A stretch of DNA of 18,046 nucleotides from UBA5195 sp034432755 (GTDB lineage: Bacteria > Chloroflexota > Anaerolineae > Anaerolineales > Villigracilaceae): NCBI GenBank assembly GCA_034432755.1, contig DAOUBQ010000026.1:1-18046 (forward strand), read 5' to 3'. The first letter of the stretch is position 1; every line of letters starts with the position of its first letter. Of the stretch, positions 7,011 to 14,400 are shown piece by piece. Position numbers and translations under genes: made by a program. The notes beneath the pieces were generated by a model, which did no database searches, had not been told where the DNA came from, and saw nothing but the letters and a program-made list of their open reading frames with translations.

Positions 7011-8020
7011 TTCAATCCCTGAATGCGCACGCCCTTGAGCAGGTATTCGCGGGCGATGATGAAGAAGAGGAAAACCGGCAAAGCCTGTAAGAGTCCAAGC
7101 ACCATCAGGGCGTTCCAGGAGAGGCCCTGCCGCAAGAGTTCGCTCATCTGTGCCGAGGCGCCGAAGGCGGTCATTGGGCTGGTGGTGCCGGCGTAGTTGA
7201 AGGCATCGCTGATGCTGCGGATGGCGACGGTGAGTGGGGCAATTTTGCTATCCTGAATGACCACCAGCGGCCAGAGGTAACTATCCCATACGCCACCGAA
7301 CTCGAAGTAAGCCACCACCGCATAGACGGGGATAGACATGGGCAGGATGATGCGGCGGAAGATGTTGAACTCTGAGCCACCGTCCACACGAGCGGCGTTG
7401 ATGATGGAATCGGGGATACTATCAAAGTAGCCCTTGAAGAGCAGGAAGTTGCCGGCGCTGAACCCGGCCGGGAGGATGACTGCCCAGTAGGTGTTCCAGA
7501 TGCGCAGGGTGGGGAAAGGAATGTCGGTGCCGGGAATGAGCGGAGCGGTGGGCAAGGGGAAGGGGAAGTTGCGCGTCAGCAGGAAAGAGGGGATCAGGCT
7601 GACAATGCCGGGCAGCATCAACGTTCCGATGAAGAAGATGAACAGGTTTTTCGCGGCGCGTCCTTTGATGAGCTTGCTGACCGCATAGGCCGCCAGCGAG
7701 GTGACCGGAATGCTGAGCGCCATCGTTCCAAACGTCATGATGAGCGAATTGAGGAAATAACGGCTCAAAGGCTGCGATAACACCGATTTGGCAATCTCGC
7801 TCAGGTGAAAGACAAGGCTCCAGGCAGTGAGCGTGGGTTGGGAAGGCCACAGTTTGGGCGGCATGGTCATTACTTCAGCAGGCGGAGTGATAGAAATGAC
7901 CATCATCAGGTAAAACGGCACGAGGTGCAGGAACACACCCAGCCACAGGACGGCGGAAACTGTATACCAGGAGAGGCGCATGTGCCACTGTTTACGTCCA
8001 ACACGGGGGAAGAGACTCAT
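7007..8020 (-). CDS. Sugar ABC transporter permease 2 (MalG-like)
   Basis: 337-residue inner-membrane permease of the binding-protein-dependent transport family. Hydrophobic segments are consistent with six transmembrane helices. The EAA loop that docks on the ATPase is near 204-228 (SIINAARVDGGSEFNIFRRIILP, with conserved Ala, Asp-Gly and Leu-Pro). The C-terminus REYLLKGVRIQGLK is typical of the MalG/UgpE side. A proline-rich periplasmic loop (about 150-175) is longer than usual. The ATG at 8020 is favoured by AAGGGAG 6 bases upstream (8033-8027). An ATG seven codons earlier (8041) would overlap the permease 1 stop and is possible. It ends in an ATGA overlap with ATPase 1, so it is translationally coupled. 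Confidence 0.9.
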   Translation of the reverse strand: MSLFPRVGRKQWHMRLSWYTVSAVLWLGVFLHLVPFYLMMVISITPPAEVMTMPPKLWPSQPTLTAWSLVFHLSEIAKSVLSQPLSRYFLNSLIMTFGTMALSIPVTSLAAYAVSKLIKGRAAKNLFIFFIGTLMLPGIVSLIPSFLLTRNFPFPLPTAPLIPGTDIPFPTLRIWNTYWAVILPAGFSAGNFLLFKGYFDSIPDSIINAARVDGGSEFNIFRRIILPMSIPVYAVVAYFEFGGVWDSYLWPLVVIQDSKIAPLTVAIRSISDAFNYAGTTSPMTAFGASAQMSELLRQGLSWNALMVLGLLQALPVFLFFIIAREYLLKGVRIQGLK

Positions 8021-8026
8021 CTTACG

Positions 8027-8033
8027 CTCCCTT
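8027..8033 (-). promoter_or_regulatory. Shine-Dalgarno deciding the permease 2 start
   Basis: AAGGGAG on the minus strand, 6 bases before the ATG at 8020. It lies downstream of the alternative ATG at 8041, favouring the shorter protein. Confidence 0.6.
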
Positions 8034-8948
8034 TCAGACATCCAGGTCTGACTTGAAGAAGGTTCGGAAGACCAACACCAGCGCCATGATGAGGATGAAG
8101 AGCATCACAGCCAGGGCGGTGGCATCGCCATAGCGGCCATTGTTGAGCAGGGTGAACATGTACATGACCACGGTGCGGCTGGCGCCGTTGGGACCGCCGC
8201 GCGTCATCAGGTCGATCCAGGTGAATTCCTGCAAGGTGCCGATGATGGAGAAAATAAGCGTCATCGAGATAATCGGGCGCAGGCGCGGCAGGGAAATGGT
8301 CCAAATTTTGCGCCAGAAGCCGGCGCCTTCGATTTCGGCGGCCTCGTAATAGGATTGGGGGATGCCTTGCAGGCCGGTCATGTAATACAGGCCGGGACCA
8401 TACATGAGGATGCCCGGCACAATCAGCCAGAAGAGCACCCAGCGCTCACTGCTCAAAAAGGCTTGCGGAGGCAATCCGAGCACGGCGGTCGCCACCCACT
8501 GAAAGATACCGAAGTTTTCGTTGTAGATGTACTGCCAGAAGAGAGTGCTGGCGATGCCACTCAGGGGCAGGTACCACAAAATCATCATCAGGCGCATGGT
8601 TTGCGGGGGCATTTCCATCAGCAAGATGGCGACCAGGATGGGGATGATGAAGGTCAGGGCGATGGAGAGGATGCCGTAAATCAGCGTCACCCGGAAGGCC
8701 AGTGGCACGAGCGGGTCCTGCACCAGGCGGGCATAATTTTCAAACCAGCGCCATTGAATGGCGCCGCGAATGGGGGCGTTGGTCAGGCTGAGGAAGATAG
8801 CGACCACCATCGGATACCAGCCCCAGAAGAACTGGAAGAGCAGGGCTGGCAGGACGAACAGCCAGTTCATCCAGAGATGGCGGCGGGATGCGGCCTCGGT
8901 CAGCGGGGAGGCAGCGGAAGGCACAGGGGTCTCAGACACAGCGGTCAT
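8034..8948 (-). CDS. Sugar ABC transporter permease 1 (MalF/UgpA-like)
   Basis: 304-residue inner-membrane permease with about six transmembrane helices (first near 28-55, last near 275-297) and a cytoplasmic Ser/Ala-rich N-terminus. The EAA loop is clear: YYEAAEIEGAGFWRKIWTISLP (from residue 200), with the Glu-Ala-Ala, Gly and Leu-Pro positions conserved. TRGGPNGASRTVVMYMF (249-265) is the usual motif before the last helices in this family. The ATG at 8948 has AGGAG 6 bases upstream, and that site overlaps the stop of the binding-protein gene 9 bases away. It forms the translocation pore with permease 2. Confidence 0.93.
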   Translation of the reverse strand: MTAVSETPVPSAASPLTEAASRRHLWMNWLFVLPALLFQFFWGWYPMVVAIFLSLTNAPIRGAIQWRWFENYARLVQDPLVPLAFRVTLIYGILSIALTFIIPILVAILLMEMPPQTMRLMMILWYLPLSGIASTLFWQYIYNENFGIFQWVATAVLGLPPQAFLSSERWVLFWLIVPGILMYGPGLYYMTGLQGIPQSYYEAAEIEGAGFWRKIWTISLPRLRPIISMTLIFSIIGTLQEFTWIDLMTRGGPNGASRTVVMYMFTLLNNGRYGDATALAVMLFILIMALVLVFRTFFKSDLDV

Positions 8949-8957
8949 GGCTGGCTC

Positions 8958-10607
8958 CTAGCCAAAGTTGGGCTTAATCCGCAGGTCATAGAAGGGCTTG
9001 AAGCGCTCTTCGTAGAATTTGGGAGCGTGGTCTTGCAGGAAGGCAGCCATATCGCCATAGTAGCGGTGAATGCCCTCGGCAAAGGCTTTCTCGTCGACGC
9101 TGGATGGGAAGGTTTTGGCTTGCTGGTTGAGGATGTTTTCCAATTCGGCGGCGTCCTTCTTCACATCGAAGGGGTCGGTGGAATAAGCCCAGCGGGTGAG
9201 CTTATCGTACCAGGGGGTGTCACCCGGGCCGCGGTTGACTTCCGCCGGGACGTATTCGCCTACTTCGGGCGGTTTGGGCTGGGCAAAGAGCGTGTTGATG
9301 GTGGCCGAATAGCGTTTGCCGGTGGCCTCGTCTAGCGTGCCGGGAACATCAGGGATGGTGTGCGAGTAGCGGTTAGTAAAGGGCCAGCGGATGGCGCGCA
9401 CGATTTCGCTGGCGTCACCGGTCTGGCGGTAAATTTCCTGGGCGATGGTCTTGAAGCCCTCTCCCAGGGTCATGTAAGCAAAGAGCGAGACGGCTTTATC
9501 CAGTTCTGCGGGTTTCAAATCGGGGTTGAAGGCCCAGGCACTGACCGAGAAGGGCAGTTGATAGGTATAGCCGAGCGGCCCAAGCGGCTGGCGGGTAAAG
9601 CCCATGAATTCATCCGCTTGCTGGATGCTGATGTTCATCTTGTTGGCCATATCGGAGAAGAAAAGATGGATGCCGGGGGTCATGGAGGCTTTTTCGGCAT
9701 AGAAGGCGGCGGCCAGTTGCCCATTTTGCGAGAAATCCCAGAAGTTCGGGTCGCTGTAGACGGATTTCTCCTCGAAGTACATGGTACGCCACAGATTGAC
9801 GCCTTCAGCAATGTCATCCACCCAGGTGGTGAAGTCCCAGCGCCAGTTGAAACCGCGTCCGGGAACGGGGTAGCGGGAGAGCAGTCCGTCGAAGTCAATG
9901 CCGTAGGTGGGCAGAATCCAATCCAGCACATAGGCAGCCATCGCCAGTCCTTTGCGCTCGCCTTTGGTCAGTTTGAGCGCCATCTCGCGTAGGTCTTGCC
10001 AGGTCCAGGTCAGCGGAATTTCTTCGATGCCGAGCTCCGCCAGATGGGCGCGGTTGAAGAAGAAGCCCTCGCTGGAGACGATTTCATAAGGAATGCCGAA
10101 GATGATGCCATCGCGGGTTTGCCAGCGCGAAGGAGCAGCCGCGACTTGCGGGTCGAGCAAATCCATCACCTGGTTGTTTTGGAACGCCTCGGTAATATCG
10201 GCAAATAGCCCTTCAGCGTAGGATGCCTGAATTCCGGGGACGTTCCAGTTGCCCAGCACGCCGATCGGGTATTGGAAGGGGGCGGTGCCGCCGGCCACGG
10301 CGGTGCGCAGCGCGTCGGCACTCCAGACGTTGAATTCGATTTTCTCAACCGTCACAGCGGGGTTCAGGTCGAGCCATTGCTGGAAGGCTTTGTTATAGCC
10401 CTTCTGAAAGGCTGTCAACTGTTCGCCGGTGAAAGGGACATCAATGGGCCAGCCGCCAGTTTGGAGTGTAATCTTCTTCGTAACGGTGGGGGGGCTGCCA
10501 TCGGAAGCGGGACGAACGCCGCACGAATACAAAGCCAGCGCCCCGGCGCTGACCGCTGCTAGGCGCAGGAAGTCGCGGCGGCTGAGGTGAACAGGTTTTT
10601 GAGACAT
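8958..10607 (-). CDS. Extracellular sugar-binding lipoprotein of the ABC transporter (Tat-type signal)
   Basis: 549-residue solute-binding protein that should capture the oligosaccharide outside the membrane and hand it to the permeases. The N-terminus has a twin-arginine motif SRRDFLRL (9-16), a hydrophobic stretch, and a lipobox ending at Cys29 (LYSC), so it is probably exported folded and lipid-anchored. The mature domain has the family-1 binding-protein features GIPYEIVSSEGFFFNRAHLAELGI and an aromatic-rich middle. The ATG at 10607 is chosen because GGAGG (10617-10613) is 5 bases upstream and it gives an intact signal; the in-frame upstream extension does not. It is about 100 residues longer than usual for CUT1 binding proteins; the extra length seems to lie in the centre and C-terminus (a charged helical region, about 470-549), which would suit a bulky ligand. 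It lies directly upstream of the permeases. Confidence 0.92.
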   Translation of the reverse strand: MSQKPVHLSRRDFLRLAAVSAGALALYSCGVRPASDGSPPTVTKKITLQTGGWPIDVPFTGEQLTAFQKGYNKAFQQWLDLNPAVTVEKIEFNVWSADALRTAVAGGTAPFQYPIGVLGNWNVPGIQASYAEGLFADITEAFQNNQVMDLLDPQVAAAPSRWQTRDGIIFGIPYEIVSSEGFFFNRAHLAELGIEEIPLTWTWQDLREMALKLTKGERKGLAMAAYVLDWILPTYGIDFDGLLSRYPVPGRGFNWRWDFTTWVDDIAEGVNLWRTMYFEEKSVYSDPNFWDFSQNGQLAAAFYAEKASMTPGIHLFFSDMANKMNISIQQADEFMGFTRQPLGPLGYTYQLPFSVSAWAFNPDLKPAELDKAVSLFAYMTLGEGFKTIAQEIYRQTGDASEIVRAIRWPFTNRYSHTIPDVPGTLDEATGKRYSATINTLFAQPKPPEVGEYVPAEVNRGPGDTPWYDKLTRWAYSTDPFDVKKDAAELENILNQQAKTFPSSVDEKAFAEGIHRYYGDMAAFLQDHAPKFYEERFKPFYDLRIKPNFG

Positions 10608-10640
10608 ACAGACCTCCGTACCAGGTTCAGAACATGCCGG

Positions 10641-10674
10641 CAGGCTCGCCGGTCTTGGGTGACCGGCGAGCCTG
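10641..10674 (-). other. Strong intergenic hairpin between the tri-modular lipoprotein and binding-protein genes
   Basis: Perfect 13-bp inverted repeat (arms 10641-10653 and 10662-10674, CAGGCTCGCCGGT and its complement) with an 8-base loop, in the 79-base gap between the two genes. On the minus strand it is followed by CCGGCATG, with no U tract, so it is not a standard rho-independent terminator. It most likely blocks 3' exonucleases or sets relative expression of the binder and transporter parts. Confidence 0.7.
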
Positions 10675-10686
10675 TTTGAGGCAGGG

Positions 10687-12309
10687 TTACGGTTCAAAAG
10701 TAATGTCGTCCACGTAGTAGGTGCCGGGCCAGTAGAGGGCAAACTGGATTTTTTCCAGTTGACTGAGATCCACACCCTCATAGGCGCTCAGGTTGAGGCA
10801 CATCTGCACCCACTCGTTGGTCACTGTCTTGGGGTTTTCACCCGCAGCAGCGTTGTCGCTCCACACTTCGGGGTTGTGTCCGTTGACGTCAATCAGCCGC
10901 ACACCGACGGTGTTGTCGGCTTTGCCGTCGTTGTTCGTCGTGGTATCCATAATCCAGAAGCAGACTTTGCTATACGGCAGGGCGTTGAAAGGCTTGGGGT
11001 TGAGGAAAGCGCCAAAGGCATGCCATTCGCCGCTCTCGTAATACATCTTGAGCGCGGACTTGCCGCCATGGACCACATCGGTCACCAGGCTCAAATCGGC
11101 CTGATAATCGCTGTAGTAGGTGCCATCCTGCTCAAAATCCTGGGCAACGAGCGGCTCAGAAGCGGCTTCGACTTTGCCATAAGCCTGAATGTCATCCACG
11201 TAGTAAGTGCCGGCCCAGTAAAGCGCAAACTGAATTTTCTCGATTTGGGTCAGATTGACATCGGTGTAAGCGCTCAAGTTGATACACATCTGCACCCACT
11301 CGTTGGTCACCGTTTTGGGATTTTGCCCGGCCAGTTCGTGGTCAGTCCAGACCTCCTGGTTGGCACCGGAGGAATCGAATAGTTTCACCCCAACGGTGTT
11401 ATCCGCTTTGCCGTCATTGTTGGCGGTGGTGTCGTAAATCCAGAAGCACAGTTTGTCAAATTTAGAGAGGTCCACTGGCTTGGGGTTGGGATAGGCGCCG
11501 AAGGCATGCCATTCGCCCGTGTCATAGGTTGCCATCAGAGAGGAAGCGCCGCTATGGAAGACCTCGGTTGAGAGGCTGACATTGGCCTGATAATCCGAAT
11601 AGTAAGTCTCTTCCTGCTCGAAGTTTTGCAGGGTAACCACATATACTTTGTTGCCCACGCCGGCAGCCGGTTTGGGCGCTTCGGCATCCGCCGGCAGGAG
11701 AGTAATGTCGTCGAAATAATAGACTCCTGCCCAGTAGGTGGTGAATTCTATCTTTTCGACTTTGGTCTGATCAATGCCGGTGAAGGTGATGAGATTGAGG
11801 CACATCGGCACCCACTCGTTCAGGCGCGTTTTGGGGTTGGCGCCGACGCCCTCGTTGTCCGTCCAGCGTTCCACCTGCTTGCCATCAGCATCAATCAGGC
11901 GCACGCCAATGGTGTTGGCTGCCATGCCGTTGTTGAAGGAGGTAGTGTCATACACCCAGAAGCACAGGCGGTTGTAGGGGGTCAGGTCCACTGGTGCGCT
12001 GCTCAGGTTCACGCCAACGGTGTGCCATTCCCCTTGCGCACTTTCGCTCTTGAGCGAAGCCTTGCCACTGTAGGCAACCTCACCAATGGAAGCAGCAGCG
12101 TTGTTGGCTTCGTAGGGTTGCGCGCCGCTCTCAAAATCCTGGATGATGGTGGGCGCTGCCGGCACCGCCGTCGGCTCTGGGGTAGGCGTGGGCGGGACGG
12201 GGGTCGGCTCAGGGGTTGGGGTGCTCTGGGGACCGCAGGCCGCCAGGAGCAATACAAGGGCAACAAACAGGGAGGTGAGTTGCCAGAGAACAACATTTTG
12301 TTTTTTCAT
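10687..12309 (-). CDS. Surface lipoprotein with three tandem carbohydrate-binding-like modules, no catalytic domain
   Basis: 540 residues. The signal peptide ends in a lipobox LAAC with Cys25, followed by a Thr/Pro/Glu tether (28-53) typical of Anaerolineae lipoproteins. Three homologous modules follow, about 56-205, 226-375 and 387-538. Each has the order DFE or NFE, GEWH, an LCFW or VCFW strand with DTT, NTxGVxL, NPKT, EWVxMC and YWxGxYYxDDI. Each has two cysteines exactly 54 residues apart (116/170, 288/342, 450/504), possibly a disulfide. Modules 2 and 3 repeat with a 162-residue period and are very alike; module 1 is closer to the C-terminal module of the adjacent GH30. The closing acidic strand resembles beta-sandwich (galactose-binding-like, CBM11-like) modules, but the family is not recognised with certainty. 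A glycan-binding role is inferred from the GH30 fusion. The ATG has GGAG 8 bases upstream. Confidence 0.88.
   Translation of the reverse strand: MKKQNVVLWQLTSLFVALVLLLAACGPQSTPTPEPTPVPPTPTPEPTAVPAAPTIIQDFESGAQPYEANNAAASIGEVAYSGKASLKSESAQGEWHTVGVNLSSAPVDLTPYNRLCFWVYDTTSFNNGMAANTIGVRLIDADGKQVERWTDNEGVGANPKTRLNEWVPMCLNLITFTGIDQTKVEKIEFTTYWAGVYYFDDITLLPADAEAPKPAAGVGNKVYVVTLQNFEQEETYYSDYQANVSLSTEVFHSGASSLMATYDTGEWHAFGAYPNPKPVDLSKFDKLCFWIYDTTANNDGKADNTVGVKLFDSSGANQEVWTDHELAGQNPKTVTNEWVQMCINLSAYTDVNLTQIEKIQFALYWAGTYYVDDIQAYGKVEAASEPLVAQDFEQDGTYYSDYQADLSLVTDVVHGGKSALKMYYESGEWHAFGAFLNPKPFNALPYSKVCFWIMDTTTNNDGKADNTVGVRLIDVNGHNPEVWSDNAAAGENPKTVTNEWVQMCLNLSAYEGVDLSQLEKIQFALYWPGTYYVDDITFEP
10799..11310. 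repeat. 26-bp exact direct repeat in modules 2 and 3
   Basis: The same 26 bases (starting CACATCTGCACCC) occur at 10799-10824 and 11285-11310, 486 bases apart, which is exactly 162 codons. They encode the conserved VTNEWVQMC strand in modules 3 and 2. This is a relic of recent tandem duplication, or of gene conversion, inside the lipoprotein gene. Confidence 0.8.
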
Positions 12310-12338
12310 CTTTTCTTCTCCTTTCTGAAATTGAACTT

Positions 12339-12352
12339 GTGGCTTGCGCCAC
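12339..12352 (-). other. Small GNRA-capped hairpin before the tri-modular lipoprotein
   Basis: On the minus strand GTGGC-GCAA-GCCAC, a 5-bp stem closed by a GCAA tetraloop, about 30 bases before the lipoprotein ATG in the 69-base gap after the GH30 gene. No U tract follows. Short, so it could be chance. Confidence 0.35.
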
Positions 12353-12378
12353 TATCAAGACCGCAAAGGACGCATCAT

Positions 12379-14400
12379 TTATGGGGAGGAAACGAGAGTG
12401 ACGTCATCGAAGTAAACCGCACCGGGCCAGTAAGTTTCAAACTCCAGGCTAGCCAGGTGGTGCAGGTCCAGTTCCGTGAAGGCTGCCAGGCGAAAGCACA
12501 TTTGCACCCAGGAGGCAGCCGCTGTGCGCGGATTGGGGCCCGCCGCGGCATGGTCGCTCCAGACCTCCTGCTGGCGTCTCAGCCCATCGCTCAGGCGCAT
12601 GCCGATGGTGTTCCCTTCTGTCCCGGCGGTGGTGTCATAGATCCAAAAGCAGAGTTTCACAAAGCCGCTCAGGTCGAGCGGGCGCTCAAAGCGGGCGCCG
12701 ACGATGTGCCAGTTTCCTTCGTGGCTGAGGCTTTGCAAAGAGGCCTGCCCGCTATGGGCAATGGAACCAAAAGCCGCCTGAGCGTTTTGAGCGGCGAAAA
12801 TGGCCGGGCGGTTCTCAAAATCGAGCAGCAGGCCGGGGGAGGGCTTTTCTGCCGGGGGCAAGGTGGGACGCGGCGTGGGAGTCGCCAGCGCCTGACTGGT
12901 GACGGTGGGATGCGGCTGCTGTGAGTCAACGCGCCAGCGGAAGGTCACCACACCGCCGGCGGGCAAATGGTAGGGGAAGAAGCGCCCGTTCCAGGCAACG
13001 TTGAAGTCCACTGCCGTATCCGATTGGACAATCAGCGCCAGCGTGTCATCTGGGTTAAGGAAAGCCACGTTTTGCGGCACGCTCTCGCCGCCGGGGGTGG
13101 ATTCGCTCCGATAAGCGCCGGGCAAGACGAATCTGGTCAGGTGAGCGAGGACGTAGAACTCTTCGTTATAGGTGATCTGGTGGCTGCTGTGGTCAATCGT
13201 CACCACGCCGCGACAATCCTGGCAGCCGCCGTTGGTCGGGCCGTGCTGTTCATCGAGCGCCAGGTTCCACAGCAACAGGCTCTTGCCCCAGTTGCGAAAG
13301 TTGCCGATGACCAGGTTTTTCACGTTCCAGCTCAGGTTATCGGCAAAGTTGGGCGCCCACTCGCCGCCGGAACACTCGGTAAACCAGATGCCTTTCTCGG
13401 GAAACGCATCGTGAACGCGGCTCTGCGCCGAGACATCGCCGCCGTAGCAGTGGAACGCCACTCCATTTACGTAAGCCGCCGCGTCTGGATCGGAGAGAAC
13501 TTCGAGGGGGTAATCTACCAGGTCCCAGTTGTGGTCGAAGATAATGATTTTTGTATCCAGGCCGGCGGCGCGCAAGCCCGGGCCAAGGTAATCGCGCACG
13601 AAGATTTTCTGCTCTTCCGCTGCCATGTACATCGTCGGGTAGCCTTCCGTAGTGTACAAAGGCTCGTTTTGCGGGGTGATGGCGTCAATGCGCAGGCCCT
13701 CGGCTTGATAGGCCTGGATAAATTTGACGTGATAGTCGGCAAAAGCCTGGAAGAATTCAGGCTTGAGCGAGGAGCCTTGCAGGCGGCCGTTTTTCTTCAT
13801 CCAGGCCGGGGCGCTCCAAGGAGAAGCCATCAGGCGCAGGTGGGGGTTGAAGGTGAGTGCCAGTTTGAGCGCTGGGATGATGTAGGTGCGGTCGTGTTCG
13901 ATGCTGAAATGTTTAAGTTGCGGGTCGCTCTGACCGGCGGGCAGATCATCATAGGTGTAATCGCCGAGGGCAAAGTCGGATGCGCCCATGGGTAGGCGCA
14001 GGTAACTCAGGCCAATGCCCTCTCCCTGCCGGCTAAACAGTTTTGCCATGAGCACTTGCCGAACGGCTTCGTCTGGCAGGTTCATGATGAGCCAGGCGGA
14101 TGAATCCGTCATGGCTGCGCCGGCGCCCTCGAACTGCTGATAGAGGGTGGAAGGATCAACCCAAATGGTCGGGCCAGAAACAGGACGCCCGGGCGTAAAA
14201 GTCAGCGCCGGTTCATGGCTGAGCAATTTTTGCCGGTTGCCCAGCGTGACCCAGACTTCAATCTGCCCTGAGGACAGGCTTTCGGGCGCAGAGGTGGAGG
14301 CGGGGAGGGGGGAGGAAGGGGCCATGGTCAAGGCTGGGGAGCAGGAGGTCAGCGCAAGGGTGAGGGTAAGAAACAGGGAGGAAAAAGAGGCGGGTTTCAA
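12379..14400 (-). CDS. Lipoprotein GH30 glycosidase (beta-1,6-glucanase/glucosylceramidase-like) with C-terminal binding module
   Basis: 673 residues. The lipoprotein signal ends at Cys20 (LTSC). The GH30 (beta/alpha)8 domain with side beta-domain runs about 45-490: acid/base Glu246 in TPQNEP, nucleophile Glu342 in FTECSGGEW, and conserved SPWSAPAWMKKNG, HCYGGD and GPTNGGCQDCRGVVTI segments. A Thr/Pro linker (500-522) leads to a module (524-671) homologous to the three in the next gene, with Cys584 and Cys635. GH30 enzymes retain anomeric configuration; the ECSGGEW and NGGCxxCRGVVT pattern is like the beta-1,6-glucanase side of the family, a memory-based inference. The start is TTG at 14400: an in-frame TGA lies just upstream and the next ATG (residue 26) would remove the signal peptide. 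TTG overlaps the previous stop (TTGA). It should act outside the cell, releasing oligosaccharides for the ABC importer. Confidence 0.9.
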   Translation of the reverse strand: MKPASFSSLFLTLTLALTSCSPALTMAPSSPLPASTSAPESLSSGQIEVWVTLGNRQKLLSHEPALTFTPGRPVSGPTIWVDPSTLYQQFEGAGAAMTDSSAWLIMNLPDEAVRQVLMAKLFSRQGEGIGLSYLRLPMGASDFALGDYTYDDLPAGQSDPQLKHFSIEHDRTYIIPALKLALTFNPHLRLMASPWSAPAWMKKNGRLQGSSLKPEFFQAFADYHVKFIQAYQAEGLRIDAITPQNEPLYTTEGYPTMYMAAEEQKIFVRDYLGPGLRAAGLDTKIIIFDHNWDLVDYPLEVLSDPDAAAYVNGVAFHCYGGDVSAQSRVHDAFPEKGIWFTECSGGEWAPNFADNLSWNVKNLVIGNFRNWGKSLLLWNLALDEQHGPTNGGCQDCRGVVTIDHSSHQITYNEEFYVLAHLTRFVLPGAYRSESTPGGESVPQNVAFLNPDDTLALIVQSDTAVDFNVAWNGRFFPYHLPAGGVVTFRWRVDSQQPHPTVTSQALATPTPRPTLPPAEKPSPGLLLDFENRPAIFAAQNAQAAFGSIAHSGQASLQSLSHEGNWHIVGARFERPLDLSGFVKLCFWIYDTTAGTEGNTIGMRLSDGLRRQQEVWSDHAAAGPNPRTAAASWVQMCFRLAAFTELDLHHLASLEFETYWPGAVYFDDVTLVSSP

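Noticed and set aside
8355..9335. 326-codon plus-strand open frame
   Set aside because: Antisense to permease 1 and the binding protein; composition dominated by H, Q and G typical of shadow frames.
10608..10781. N-terminal extension of the binding protein upstream of 10607
   Set aside because: It would read through the intergenic hairpin and bury the Tat signal; the ATG at 10607 has GGAGG at 5 bases.
11626..12924. 432-codon plus-strand open frame
   Set aside because: Antisense shadow of the lipoprotein and GH30 genes in GC-rich DNA; it spans an intergenic gap and encodes no recognisable domain, while the minus-strand frames show clear families.
12967..13995. 342-codon plus-strand open frame
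   Set aside because: Lies wholly antisense to the GH30 catalytic domain, whose motifs are unmistakable on the other strand.
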